Shown piece after piece: positions 1 through 6,949 of a stretch of 15,021 nucleotides of DNA. The stretch's first letter is position 1. Each line of letters opens with the position of its first letter. The position numbers and the translations under genes were made by a program. The notes beneath the pieces are model-generated. The model had not been told where the DNA came from, did not search any database, and saw only the letters and a list, made by a program, of their open reading frames with translations. Source of the stretch: Firmicutes bacterium CAG:194 (GTDB lineage Bacteria; Bacillota; Clostridia; Lachnospirales; Lachnospiraceae); assembly GCA_000432915.1 (NCBI GenBank), contig HF995203.1, positions 1-15,021 of the forward strand, written 5' to 3'.

Positions 1-30
1 GAATCTTACGTATTAACAAGTCTCTCAAAC
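1..30 (-). CRISPR. First (leader-proximal) CRISPR repeat, truncated by the window edge
   Basis: Read on the minus strand, bases 30 to 1 begin GTTTGAGAGACTTG and give 30 bases of what should be a ~36-base type II-A repeat. Only one repeat is visible, so repetition itself cannot be seen. The call rests on three things. The segment follows the csn2 remnant, where type II-A arrays start. The bases before it end in ATTTGAG, the known type II-A leader end. It also shares the 12-mer GTATTAACAAGT (plus strand) with the tracrRNA anti-repeat at 5137-5148, and its first six bases can pair with 5157-5162. The array would run leftward out of the window. Confidence 0.85.
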
Positions 31-89
31 CTCAAATTTTTTAAGTTATCACCGAAACATGATCATCCCACGACAGATGATTGTCAATA
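31..89 (-). promoter_or_regulatory. CRISPR leader with pre-crRNA promoter and leader-anchoring motif
   Basis: This short leader lies between the csn2 remnant stop and the first repeat. On the minus strand it has a perfect -35 TTGACA (82-87), a 17-base spacer and a weak -10 GATCAT (59-64, four of six matches). Transcription should start about 20 bases before the first repeat. The last seven leader bases (37-31) read ATTTGAG, the conserved leader end that directs Cas1-Cas2 integration in type II-A systems (established knowledge). The promoter is inferred from the match and position. Confidence 0.75.
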
Positions 90-572
90 CTATAACTCTA
101 ACAAGCATAAATCCTTATCTATTATAACATATTTGTCCCCTTCAATAGCCTCTGATTTTATATTTTCTACATTTACAAGAAAAATTTTATTATAAAAACA
201 GAATTTATATATTTCAAACAGATAATTCTCATTAAAATATTGTTTTAGATTTATCACAAAAACCACATCCAACTTGCAAATTGTTTTAACAGCCCTTAGA
301 TAATCAATAAACTTTTCCGCAAAATTTTCATATTCCGTACTTATATGTACATTACAATATTTCAGTAAATTTGCTACAACGAAATCAGTATCAGTAACCA
401 AATTATATTCCGAAGTATTTATTACATAATCAACAAATCCAATAATATGCTGGTTTACTTCAGCAAATTTTTCAAAGTGTTCTTTTGCAACATGGTATGA
501 CAGATTTTTATAAAGTTGATTCATTATTCTTCTATCTTCACAGTTTACAATAAGCGGATTCGTTACTATAAC
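90..572 (-). pseudogene. csn2: csn2 remnant (C-terminal ~160 codons), fused to the cas1 remnant
   Basis: Csn2 is the type II-A adaptation protein, a toroidal DNA-end-binding tetramer that works with Cas1-Cas2 and Cas9 in spacer acquisition. The reading frame from about 572 to the TAG at 90-92 gives a Csn2-like C-terminal half. A segment starting VIVTNPLIVN resembles the mid-Csn2 strand and helix entry. It is followed by FVVANLLKYCNVHIS, AVKTICKLDVVFVINLK and a final VIIDKDLCLLEL, which match in order and spacing the end of Csn2 proteins. Normal Csn2 is about 220 aa, so roughly the first 60 residues are absent. Upstream codons belong to cas1 in the same frame. An ATG at 522-524 lacks a convincing ribosome site, so the fragment is probably untranslated or non-functional. 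Assignment is by remembered family resemblance, not alignment. Confidence 0.8.
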
Positions 573-867
573 ATCCTCTGTCCATGCAATCTGTTTTCGA
601 ACCTTTGATGATGTGTCATGAGATCCATAATAACCTATTAATTCAGAAGAAGGATTTCTCTTTTCATCACAAAAAAATAACTTTAATTTTTTTCTTTGTA
701 AGCTCGCTCAGCAAGGCTGCTGTCAGCGAAACAGAAGTCGATTCAATAATTAACATTTCAATCTCAGATAGATGAATCTTTGTTAATTCATTCTTTCTTA
801 CAACCATGTATCCCATCTGATAATCCAATTTTGCTGTATTTGAAATAACTACTGTCCGCCAACTCAT
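573..867 (-). pseudogene. cas1: cas1 remnant (N-terminal ~98 codons) with a homopolymer frameshift
   Basis: Cas1 is the CRISPR integrase. The ATG at 867 follows the cas9 stop by 13 bases and has an AGAGGGAAATAGG ribosome region. Residues 1-65 (MSWRTVVISNTAKL, later IHLSEIEMLIIEST and ALLSELTKKKIKVIF) are a typical type II-A Cas1 N-terminal beta domain. A run of seven A (plus strand 671-677) where six keep frame then creates an immediate TGA. Removing one base restores CDEKRNPSSELIGYYGSHD and KQIAWTEDV, which match Cas1 to about residue 98. Then the Cas1 sequence stops and Csn2 begins at about base 572. The helical C-terminal domain with the metal-binding Glu/His/Glu residues is gone, as are cas2 and the csn2 start. 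The gene cannot make an active integrase. Confidence 0.88.
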
Positions 868-880
868 CCTATTTCCCTCT

Positions 881-3800
881 TTAGTCTAAAAGATTTATCT
901 CCTTCTTATACATTCCGGTTATAGAATAATGAATAAGTTTTAATTCTCTTGCCTTGGGCATATTTCCAGAGATTCTTATTCTGCCAACCTCTTTGGGTCC
1001 ACCTATTAATGTCAAAGAAAATGTGCCTTTCTTAAATGAAGAGAACTGAATAATACTATATAAAATACCAATTTGTTGCTCTAATGACAGCTGGACAAAT
1101 GCACCCTCTCCACTTTCTAATACACTACCAATTCCTTTGGGATGATTCTTAAATATAGAATCTAAATGTTTCTTTTTTAGTTCATTATAAAGTGCTATAT
1201 TTCTTTCTGCAGTAATGGACTCGTCAATATACGGTCTCCTCTTTTTCGCTTCAGCTATTAATGTATTTGCTTTCTCGATTTTTTGAATATACTGTATAAA
1301 ATTATTATTTAAGCACATTGATGTCGCATTAGAAAATTCAACCTGTTTTCTAGCATCCATCCCTACAATATATAAGAAATAGCCATTATATTTAATCAAG
1401 GAATTCTTTTTTATTTTATCTGCGATCACTATTGGATTCTCATATCCACGGTCTTTTAAATGTGTAACCAAATCCTCATTATTCTTTATACTTGAAGCCC
1501 AGTAACTATGAACCACCGCAAAACACCTCTGTCTTTTTTTCGCTGAGCCATATTCAACAAACACAAAATATGCAGGATTCAATGATGTAAATCCCCCATA
1601 TTTAGTTACATCCTTCATTTTTTCATTTGTTGCTTTTATTGGAACATAGTTCTCTTTTTTTGCTTTATGTTTTGATATTGGTTGTAAATCATATAATTCA
1701 CCTCGTTGTTCAAACGCTTGTCTCGTGATTATAGGAGTATTTCTATCCATTACTTTTTTTATAGTCTGAATTGTTCCCGCTTTTTTCCCATTCTGCGCTA
1801 TCCAGGCCACTTTCCCGTTTCTTATTACATCTTTATCATACATTTTTGATAAATTATAATTATATTTTTTATTCTCTATATCATTTTCATCTTTAATATA
1901 TTTTCTGGGATTTTGGGTGAATTTTGTAAAATATACATTTCCTACAACAACATTCAAATATGCGTCTTTAGCATGATGGAAGTCATTTGTCAATCTGCTT
2001 TTCAACATGCCATACCTTTTCCTAAAATCCGACACATTTTTCGCCTTTGAATATATAATATCTGCATCTGGTATCACTGATTTAATGATGTCCGCAATTC
2101 CTTTTGTTCCTTGTGCCGTCTCAACCAACTGTCTTGCAATATATCCAGCTAGCTGTTCCTGTGTTAAAGGCACGTCAGACATTAATCGATTATACTTCTC
2201 ATCATTCATAAATTTCTTTTCATGAAGAAAACGCCACAATTCTCGTACTTTACTATTACCTCTAATTTTATCATATGGTATCGGATAATCATTTTTCTTC
2301 ACATCCTGATTTATCGTTGCTGACACTAATACAAGATTATTTTCAAGACTATTATCATCAGTCAGACTCCGGGGATAAATATGATCAATATCATACTTAC
2401 TATTATCAAAAAGATCTTCTATATCAATATCTTCTCCAGTATATGCATCTTTTCCCATTTGCAAATAGTATAAATACATTCTTTTACTATTCAATCTACC
2501 TGATTCTGCCGCATTCTCTATTTCCTTTTTCCATGGTCTTTCATCCTCTATTTCTTCATATAAAGATAACAATCTGTTCTTTCTTGATGCTTTTCTGCCT
2601 TGTTCTCCCTTTTCTTCATCTGCTCTTGGCATTTCAATAAATATTCTTTTTGGATTATGCCCCATTATTTGAACAACTTCCTTTAAGCAAGCTATTGTTT
2701 GCCATACCATACGTTTCACTGGTGCGCTAAAATAATATTCATCCAAATCCTCATATTCAAAATCGCATAAAACTTTTTCCATTTTATTTTTTTGTTTCTC
2801 CAACGTTTCTTTAAAAGTAAACATAGGCGAATTCATAAGTTCCATTGTGTTCAGATTATAATCCCATAATGCCTGCATAAGTGTAGTCAACTGATTTTGA
2901 TTACCTTTATCATATCCTTCCAGATATAAAAATTTCTTTGATAATCTGGCCCAGTCTTTAAATTTAAATCCTAAAATTCTATTCATCTGAGCTTCGTCCA
3001 AAATATCTTCTGAAACATATTGCTCTATTTTTTTCTTAAACATTTCTTTGGCGCCACCATAAATAGTACCGTAATAAATAATCTCTTCTGCTACTTCCTT
3101 TATATCATCTCTTTTTATTTTGTCACCAAAAATCTGATACATCTTTCCATAAGAAGACATATAGGTATTTAAATCCTTATCAATACCAGATATTTCTGAA
3201 TCTTCCTCAATTGCTCCTTTATTCACAAGATATTGACAAAGATTTTTTCTTGTCACTTTTTTCCCACATTTAGATCCAATATATAATTCTTTAAATATTT
3301 CCTGTTTTAACTGCGGATCTATACGTTTTCCCCTAATTTTTATATTATTAATTTCATTTAAAACACAATATCTCTCGTATACCAATGATTGTTTTGGAAC
3401 AACTTTCTCATTCGATAAATATGTACATGTTTTTATTAATCGGGTAATAAATTCCTCCGATGTTTTATCCACATCTATTTTTTGTTCAATATTCCAGGGA
3501 AAAATCTGTCCCTCCTCTTTTATACTTGCCCACCCGGTTCGTGAGTCTTTCCCAACTGGTCCTATATAATAAGGAATACAATATCTGAATAGAGATATTA
3601 TTCTCTCTGAAACAGTCAATCCACTATCATCTTTTTCAGTTAAAAACGGTAAATGCTTTTCAGCATTTTTTAATATTGCCTTCAGTTCTTTTGCATGGAT
3701 CTGATTTGGTATAACACCATTTTCTCCGGTTATTTGCTTTGGTAAAAACTTCTCTGTTTCAATATCTCTGAGAATTTTTTTGACATCATCATTCTCAATA

Positions 3801-5068
3801 CCACTTAAATCTTTTTTTATAGTATCATAAAGAGAAGCTCTGTCCCGATTTTTCATATTTCGTCTATATTTATTTTCTATTGTTTTTGAACAAAACGAAT
3901 TTAGCGAATTTGTATATGCAGAATATGTACCATCTTTACCAGACCGAAACATAAAATTATATTTACTACTCCTTTGTATATTCTTGCCTTCGCATATCTT
4001 CCCTTTTTTATCCAAATCACGTTTATACACTTTCTTAAGTAATTTTAAATCTGCCTTATGTTTCTCGTATAATTCTACTCTTACATCCGAAAGATATTTA
4101 TCTTCCCCATCTTCTTTTTCCTTATATCCCTTTAATATTGACTGAAGCTGACTATAATCATACAGTTGCTTTATCCGGCTCAGCAATTCAAAACTCTCTT
4201 CATCTACTAATGGTTGAACTTCAGCTAATTTATCTTCATAATCATCCTTTGAAACCACAATTGTTAATTTGTTTTCTATATCATCTAAATTAAACATAAT
4301 CGCGACATTTGCTTCTAAACCACATAAACACTTAATAATTTCCATTCCATTCTTACAAGATTTTTTAATACCGAATAATTCAACTATTCTTTCCTTTTTT
4401 TCGCTTCTTGATATATTTTTTTCAACAAGTACATCTAAAATGTCACTATACGAAACCGGCTTAATTTCCTTGATTCTTTCTTGTAAATATAAAGTAAACC
4501 CTTCACCTGCATCTTTAACCATTTCTTTGTTTATATCCTCTGATACAGAGTTTAATAGAAAATGACCACGGTGTTCAAACATATTAATAATTGCCAAATA
4601 CAACAATCTGGCATATCTGGTATGATTCTCATCATCTTTTACAGTATCTTTTATAAAAGCCTGTCTTAAGTGAAAAATAGTTGGATAATCTTTATAATAA
4701 TTTTTATCATGATAATTATAATCTGCGAATAAACAATCTTTTGTTTTCAACACAGAATCCTTGTCCTCAAGATAATATATACTATTATCTTGTCTGATAA
4801 AGAATAATGGATCATTTTTTAATATTTCTTCAGCAAAGTATGACCTTATCAGGGCAACTCTCACTTGATGTCTTCTTAATCTTCTTTTCGAAATTCTGTG
4901 CATTCTTCTTTTTATTTGAGTATTGGCAGTTTCAAACTCACGTACGAACCAATAATCTTGTCCTTTTACTTTCAATAAATTATAATTTTCATCTGTAATA
5001 GCCATTCCAACAGATCCTGTTCCCATATCAATTCCAATATAATATGCCATTTCTCTGTTTGCATTCAT
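881..5068 (-). CDS. cas9: Type II-A CRISPR RNA-guided endonuclease Cas9 (1395 aa)
   Basis: Cas9 uses crRNA:tracrRNA to cut DNA beside a PAM. I chose the ATG at 5068 (MNANREMAYYIG) because GAGGT sits 7 bases upstream. The open frame runs up to 5182, but that 38-codon extension is hydrophobic, unlike Cas9, and overlaps the tracrRNA. Domains in order are: RuvC-I IGIDMGTGSVG with Asp14; an arginine-rich bridge helix at ~50-80; the REC lobe with HRGHFLL at ~166 and IPYYIGPVG at ~498; RuvC-II IFIEMPR with Glu812; HNH YDIDHIYPRS with His896 and a downstream Asn near 920; and RuvC-III HHAKDAYLNVVVG with His1032 and Asp1035. The remaining ~350 residues are the PAM-interacting region. These correspond to SpCas9 D10, E762, H840, N863, H983 and D986. 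Length is close to the 1368 aa of SpCas9. The gene is intact and AT-rich, and is followed by the broken cas1. PAM preference cannot be read from sequence. Confidence 0.97.
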   Translation of the reverse strand: MNANREMAYYIGIDMGTGSVGMAITDENYNLLKVKGQDYWFVREFETANTQIKRRMHRISKRRLRRHQVRVALIRSYFAEEILKNDPLFFIRQDNSIYYLEDKDSVLKTKDCLFADYNYHDKNYYKDYPTIFHLRQAFIKDTVKDDENHTRYARLLYLAIINMFEHRGHFLLNSVSEDINKEMVKDAGEGFTLYLQERIKEIKPVSYSDILDVLVEKNISRSEKKERIVELFGIKKSCKNGMEIIKCLCGLEANVAIMFNLDDIENKLTIVVSKDDYEDKLAEVQPLVDEESFELLSRIKQLYDYSQLQSILKGYKEKEDGEDKYLSDVRVELYEKHKADLKLLKKVYKRDLDKKGKICEGKNIQRSSKYNFMFRSGKDGTYSAYTNSLNSFCSKTIENKYRRNMKNRDRASLYDTIKKDLSGIENDDVKKILRDIETEKFLPKQITGENGVIPNQIHAKELKAILKNAEKHLPFLTEKDDSGLTVSERIISLFRYCIPYYIGPVGKDSRTGWASIKEEGQIFPWNIEQKIDVDKTSEEFITRLIKTCTYLSNEKVVPKQSLVYERYCVLNEINNIKIRGKRIDPQLKQEIFKELYIGSKCGKKVTRKNLCQYLVNKGAIEEDSEISGIDKDLNTYMSSYGKMYQIFGDKIKRDDIKEVAEEIIYYGTIYGGAKEMFKKKIEQYVSEDILDEAQMNRILGFKFKDWARLSKKFLYLEGYDKGNQNQLTTLMQALWDYNLNTMELMNSPMFTFKETLEKQKNKMEKVLCDFEYEDLDEYYFSAPVKRMVWQTIACLKEVVQIMGHNPKRIFIEMPRADEEKGEQGRKASRKNRLLSLYEEIEDERPWKKEIENAAESGRLNSKRMYLYYLQMGKDAYTGEDIDIEDLFDNSKYDIDHIYPRSLTDDNSLENNLVLVSATINQDVKKNDYPIPYDKIRGNSKVRELWRFLHEKKFMNDEKYNRLMSDVPLTQEQLAGYIARQLVETAQGTKGIADIIKSVIPDADIIYSKAKNVSDFRKRYGMLKSRLTNDFHHAKDAYLNVVVGNVYFTKFTQNPRKYIKDENDIENKKYNYNLSKMYDKDVIRNGKVAWIAQNGKKAGTIQTIKKVMDRNTPIITRQAFEQRGELYDLQPISKHKAKKENYVPIKATNEKMKDVTKYGGFTSLNPAYFVFVEYGSAKKRQRCFAVVHSYWASSIKNNEDLVTHLKDRGYENPIVIADKIKKNSLIKYNGYFLYIVGMDARKQVEFSNATSMCLNNNFIQYIQKIEKANTLIAEAKKRRPYIDESITAERNIALYNELKKKHLDSIFKNHPKGIGSVLESGEGAFVQLSLEQQIGILYSIIQFSSFKKGTFSLTLIGGPKEVGRIRISGNMPKARELKLIHYSITGMYKKEINLLD

Positions 5069-5101
5069 AACAAATACCTCATTTCTGTTTAATCTAAAAT
5101 G

Positions 5102-5130
5102 TTGACACAACTTTTTTTTGATGTTAAACT
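5102..5130 (+). promoter_or_regulatory. tracrRNA promoter
   Basis: A perfect -35 TTGACA (5102-5107), a 17-base spacer and -10 TAAACT (5125-5130) preceded by an extended-minus-10 TG (5122-5123) point rightward. The predicted start, about 5136-5138, coincides with the first base of the anti-repeat at 5137. It sits in the cas9 5' region and fires away from cas9. I found no equally good cas9 promoter on the minus strand. Confidence 0.75.
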
Positions 5131-5136
5131 GTAAAA

Positions 5137-5235
5137 GTATTAACAAGTAAACGAGTTCAAATAAGGGGCAACCCGAAATCATCGTTTGATGTCACAGGGT
5201 GTGACAATTCTAAAGCCGTTTTAGACGGCTTTTTT
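5137..5235 (+). ncRNA. tracrRNA (about 99 nt)
   Basis: This trans-activating RNA pairs with the CRISPR repeat and is bound by Cas9. The anti-repeat is GTATTAACAAGT (5137-5148), complementary to repeat bases 10-21, plus TCAAAT (5157-5162), complementary to the repeat start GTTTGA with one wobble pair. The tracr side carries an 8-base internal loop (5149-5156) opposite three repeat bases. A nexus-like hairpin follows (GGG 5165-5167, loop GCAA, CCC 5172-5174), then a short CATC/GATG hairpin (5180-5191), a perfect 6-bp hairpin GTCACA/TGTGAC (5191-5205), and the terminator stem. The divergent position upstream of cas9 resembles the Streptococcus pyogenes arrangement. Ends are inferred from promoter and terminator. 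Confidence 0.9.
5212..5235 (+). terminator. Intrinsic terminator of tracrRNA
   Basis: A perfect 8-bp stem AAAGCCGT (5212-5219) / ACGGCTTT (5225-5232) with a 5-base loop is followed by a T run to 5235. It also forms the last hairpin of the tracrRNA. Confidence 0.92.
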
Positions 5236-5395
5236 ACTTCCTCTTCTGTTTTTCTCCCTTATTCATCCTAATATTATCATGTTTGTTGAGTGCGTGCAAT
5301 ATGTTTTAACATTTTCTTGTTTTAATAGTTGATTCTTTATTTTAAACATTTACTCTTTATAGTTTTTCATCGGCAAAAACCTTTAAACAATGATA

Positions 5396-5439
5396 AAAGC
5401 CTCTTTCGTAAAAATTTTTATTTTCACAAAAGAGGCTTT
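5396..5439. terminator. Long-loop bidirectional hairpin terminator
   Basis: A perfect 11-bp stem AAAGCCTCTTT (5396-5406) / AAAGAGGCTTT (5429-5439) encloses a 22-base AT-rich loop. Both outer flanks are T-rich in their own direction, though interrupted. It lies about 95 bases past the stop of the broken DUF188 gene, so it probably ends that leftward transcription unit and insulates it from the tracrRNA. The rest of the gene-free stretch 5236-5532 is AT-rich with no other feature that I can support. Confidence 0.7.
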
Positions 5440-5532
5440 ATTTTAATTGTTCAGTGATAATTTTACTCTAAATATCTCACTTTAATCCAATTTTCTTAAA
5501 TATGATTGTGTATTACTTGTCTCCATTTTATC

Positions 5533-6062
5533 CTATCCCTTGCCACCAGCCATCTCCATCAGCTTTTCAAACGATTCCCGGAATCTGTCATCATCTTCCT
5601 GTGTCCGCTTTGCCGGACCTTTCAGGTGGTGTTTTCCTTTGCCCATGCGGGCTTTCTTTGCCATATGACGTTCCATCAGCAGTCTGTCGATATTCTCATT
5701 CGTATACCATCTGCCGCTCTGGTGGATAGCATAGGCACCTTTTCCAAGTGCCATAGCAGCTACGCCGTAGTCCTGCGTTACAACAATGTCACCCTTGTGG
5801 CAAAGGTTGATGAGTGCAAAATCGACTGCATCTGCTCCCGCTCCGATAATTTTGATTTCTGAATAATCGGAGGAAAGCACATGATTGGTATCACTTTGAA
5901 CCGCAGCCATACATAATTTGCTTCGCAAATGGGCTGCGGCTGTATCATGCATCATAGATGCATGACATAGCAAAGAAGAGAACAGGGGATGCCCCGTTCT
6001 CTTGCTGTTTGTTCTACGATTCTCGTTACCGGACATGCGTCCGCATCTACAAAGATCTGCAT
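5533..6062 (-). pseudogene. DUF188 (UPF0178, YaiI/YqxD family) gene disrupted by an insertion
   Basis: YaiI/YqxD proteins are small PIN-like-fold proteins of unknown function, about 150 aa. From the ATG at 6062 the frame reads MQIFVDADACPVTRIVEQ and continues to SLLC, the family's N-terminal signature including VDADACP. It then meets 77 foreign bases (5893-5969) that bring a stop (TGA) within a few codons and shift the frame. After the insertion, the family sequence resumes as DTNHVLSSDYSEIKIIG, GADAVDFALIN, KGDIVVTQDYGVAAMALGKGA and the basic C-terminus ending at 5533. The two halves are in different frames. A 167-aa open frame starting at 6036 reads the N-terminal part out of frame and is not a real protein. 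The start is 14 bases after the preceding small gene's stop, suggesting a former operon. Confidence 0.88.
5893..5969. repeat. 77-base palindromic insertion (REP/MITE-like) within DUF188
   Basis: The segment interrupting DUF188 contains two hairpins side by side. The first has an outer stem CCGCAGCC (5901-5908) / GGCTGCGG (5932-5939) and an inner stem ATTTGC (5916-5921) / GCAAAT (5925-5930) with a TTC loop. The second is a perfect 9-bp stem TCATGCATC (5945-5953) / GATGCATGA (5957-5965) with an ATA loop. GTATCA occurs at 5888-5893 and again at 5942-5947, flanking the first hairpin like a target-site duplication. No protein is encoded. I noticed no second copy in this window. Confidence 0.65.
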
Positions 6063-6076
6063 ACGCTTAACACTTT

Positions 6077-6307
6077 CTATATAAATAATTTAGAAGATAC
6101 GAAATTTCCTTCAATTAAAAGAGAGGTTTTATTTAACATTTCTTCTACGTTGACCCCAGAATCCATACCGACAGATAATACCTCATATGGCTTTCCGTTT
6201 TCATCCAGAATACCCACACCATTATGAAACAGATTACCCTTACCGTCCACAACAATTGCAGTATTGTCTCCTACCGACATTCTACCTATCACTTTAAATA
6301 CTGTCAT
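6077..6307 (-). CDS. Small hypothetical protein (76 aa), possible immunity/partner of the upstream gene
   Basis: I do not recognise this family with certainty. The start ATG at 6307 has AAAGGAG about 8 bases upstream and overlaps the end of the preceding gene by 14 bases, implying translational coupling. The protein (MTVFKVIGRMSVGDNT...) is short, mostly beta-strand in pattern, with a repeated Gly/Asn/Asp turn layout (NLFHNGVGILDENGKPYEV) that loosely recalls the small beta-barrel domain 2 of translation GTPases. It has no signal peptide or membrane segment. Coupling to a toxin-like gene suggests an immunity or accessory role, but this is inference only. Confidence 0.6.
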   Translation of the reverse strand: MTVFKVIGRMSVGDNTAIVVDGKGNLFHNGVGILDENGKPYEVLSVGMDSGVNVEEMLNKTSLLIEGNFVSSKLFI

Positions 6308-6725
6308 TATCCGTATCTCCTTTCTCTAATTTTTGCAATTCCCGTTCATACAGTTCCAATGAAATCCGGGTATGCCTGATTTCCGGTTCTGTTAATTGAA
6401 ACTCTTTTGCCCTTACCAATAATTGTCTTTTAGCTTCAATTTCATTTTTATAAACAGATCGGATACTTCCATCATTTTTACCGTCTCGAAACTGTGCTGC
6501 ATGAATCATTTCTTCATACACCGCTGCTCTTCCCGGTCTTTTTCGAAACAGGATCGTGTACCCATTTAATGTGCACGCTTCTGCCTCTCTGGAATCCAGA
6601 TACAGCTCCGCATCCGCTCCCATTATCACCTTTCCTCCGAGTTCTTGAAATTGTTTTACCAATTGATGAAACAATTTCTGAGGCATTGGTTCAACATAAG
6701 TATCCGGTTTTGGTTTTCTGTCCAT
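6294..6725 (-). CDS. Orphan polymorphic-toxin-like or phage-associated domain protein
   Basis: The protein is about 143 aa from the ATG at 6725, or 158 aa from a TTG at 6770 that also has an AGGAAAG site. I prefer the ATG because a candidate promoter lies at 6769-6799. Visible features are MPQKLFHQLVKQFQELGG near the start, a strand pair ending in YTILFRKRPGR, then the helix VYEEMIHAAQFRDGKND, an EIEAKRQLL helix, and a charged C-terminal helix with ELYERELQKLEKG. From memory this layout occurs at the C-terminus of RHS/YD-repeat toxins and some phage head proteins. The EEMIH...EIEA pattern resembles a zincin helix pair but lacks the first His of HExxH, so enzymatic activity is unproven. No secretion signal or large N-terminal delivery part is present, so it may be a displaced toxin tail. 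Confidence 0.6.
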   Translation of the reverse strand: MDRKPKPDTYVEPMPQKLFHQLVKQFQELGGKVIMGADAELYLDSREAEACTLNGYTILFRKRPGRAAVYEEMIHAAQFRDGKNDGSIRSVYKNEIEAKRQLLVRAKEFQLTEPEIRHTRISLELYERELQKLEKGDTDNDSI

Positions 6726-6768
6726 ATTGACTCTCTCTTTCAGTATATTGTATTTCCGGTTTCTTCGC

Positions 6769-6799
6769 AATATATCTTTCCTGGCATTTTCTGTTTCAA
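6769..6799 (-). promoter_or_regulatory. Candidate promoter of the toxin-like gene pair
   Basis: On the minus strand, TTGAAA (6799-6794) and TATATT (6774-6769) are separated by 19 bases, slightly long. A small inverted repeat GTCCG/CGGAC (6816-6820, 6823-6827) lies just upstream and could be an operator. Weak support. Confidence 0.35.
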
Positions 6800-6874
6800 A
6801 TATCTGTGAAATATTGTCCGAACGGACTTGAATTTTGATGATAACTTAAATAGATATTAAAGTTACGATAAATA

Positions 6875-6921
6875 GAATATAGCCTATTATCCGCTAAAAA
6901 GCAAGATAATAAGCCATATTC
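6875..6921 (-). terminator. Hairpin downstream of the ABC exporter operon
   Basis: A 17-base arm (6905-6921) is near-complementary to 6875-6891, with 15 of 17 pairs and G·U/A·C at the two exceptions, around a 13-base loop. On the minus strand it is followed by TATTTAT. It lies 29 bases past the exporter stop, so it probably terminates that operon, although the T tract is poor. Confidence 0.55.
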
Positions 6922-6949
6922 TCAATACTTCTATTTATATATACTTCTC

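Noticed and set aside
90..524. A complete stand-alone 144-aa gene starting at 524
   Set aside because: The Csn2-like sequence continues upstream of this ATG in the same frame to about 572, so this is a fragment of a fused remnant rather than a short new gene.
584..775. Plus-strand 63-aa open frame across the cas1 remnant
   Set aside because: It is antisense to recognisable cas1 codons, with no ribosome site or homology.
5069..5182. Longer cas9 N-terminus starting at 5182
   Set aside because: The extra 38 codons are unlike any Cas9 start, overlap the tracrRNA anti-repeat and lack a ribosome site. GAGGT precedes the ATG at 5068.
5533..6036. 167-aa intact protein starting at 6036
   Set aside because: Its first ~45 residues read the DUF188 N-terminus and the palindromic insert in the wrong frame. 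The family start is at 6062 in another frame, so it is a pseudogene.
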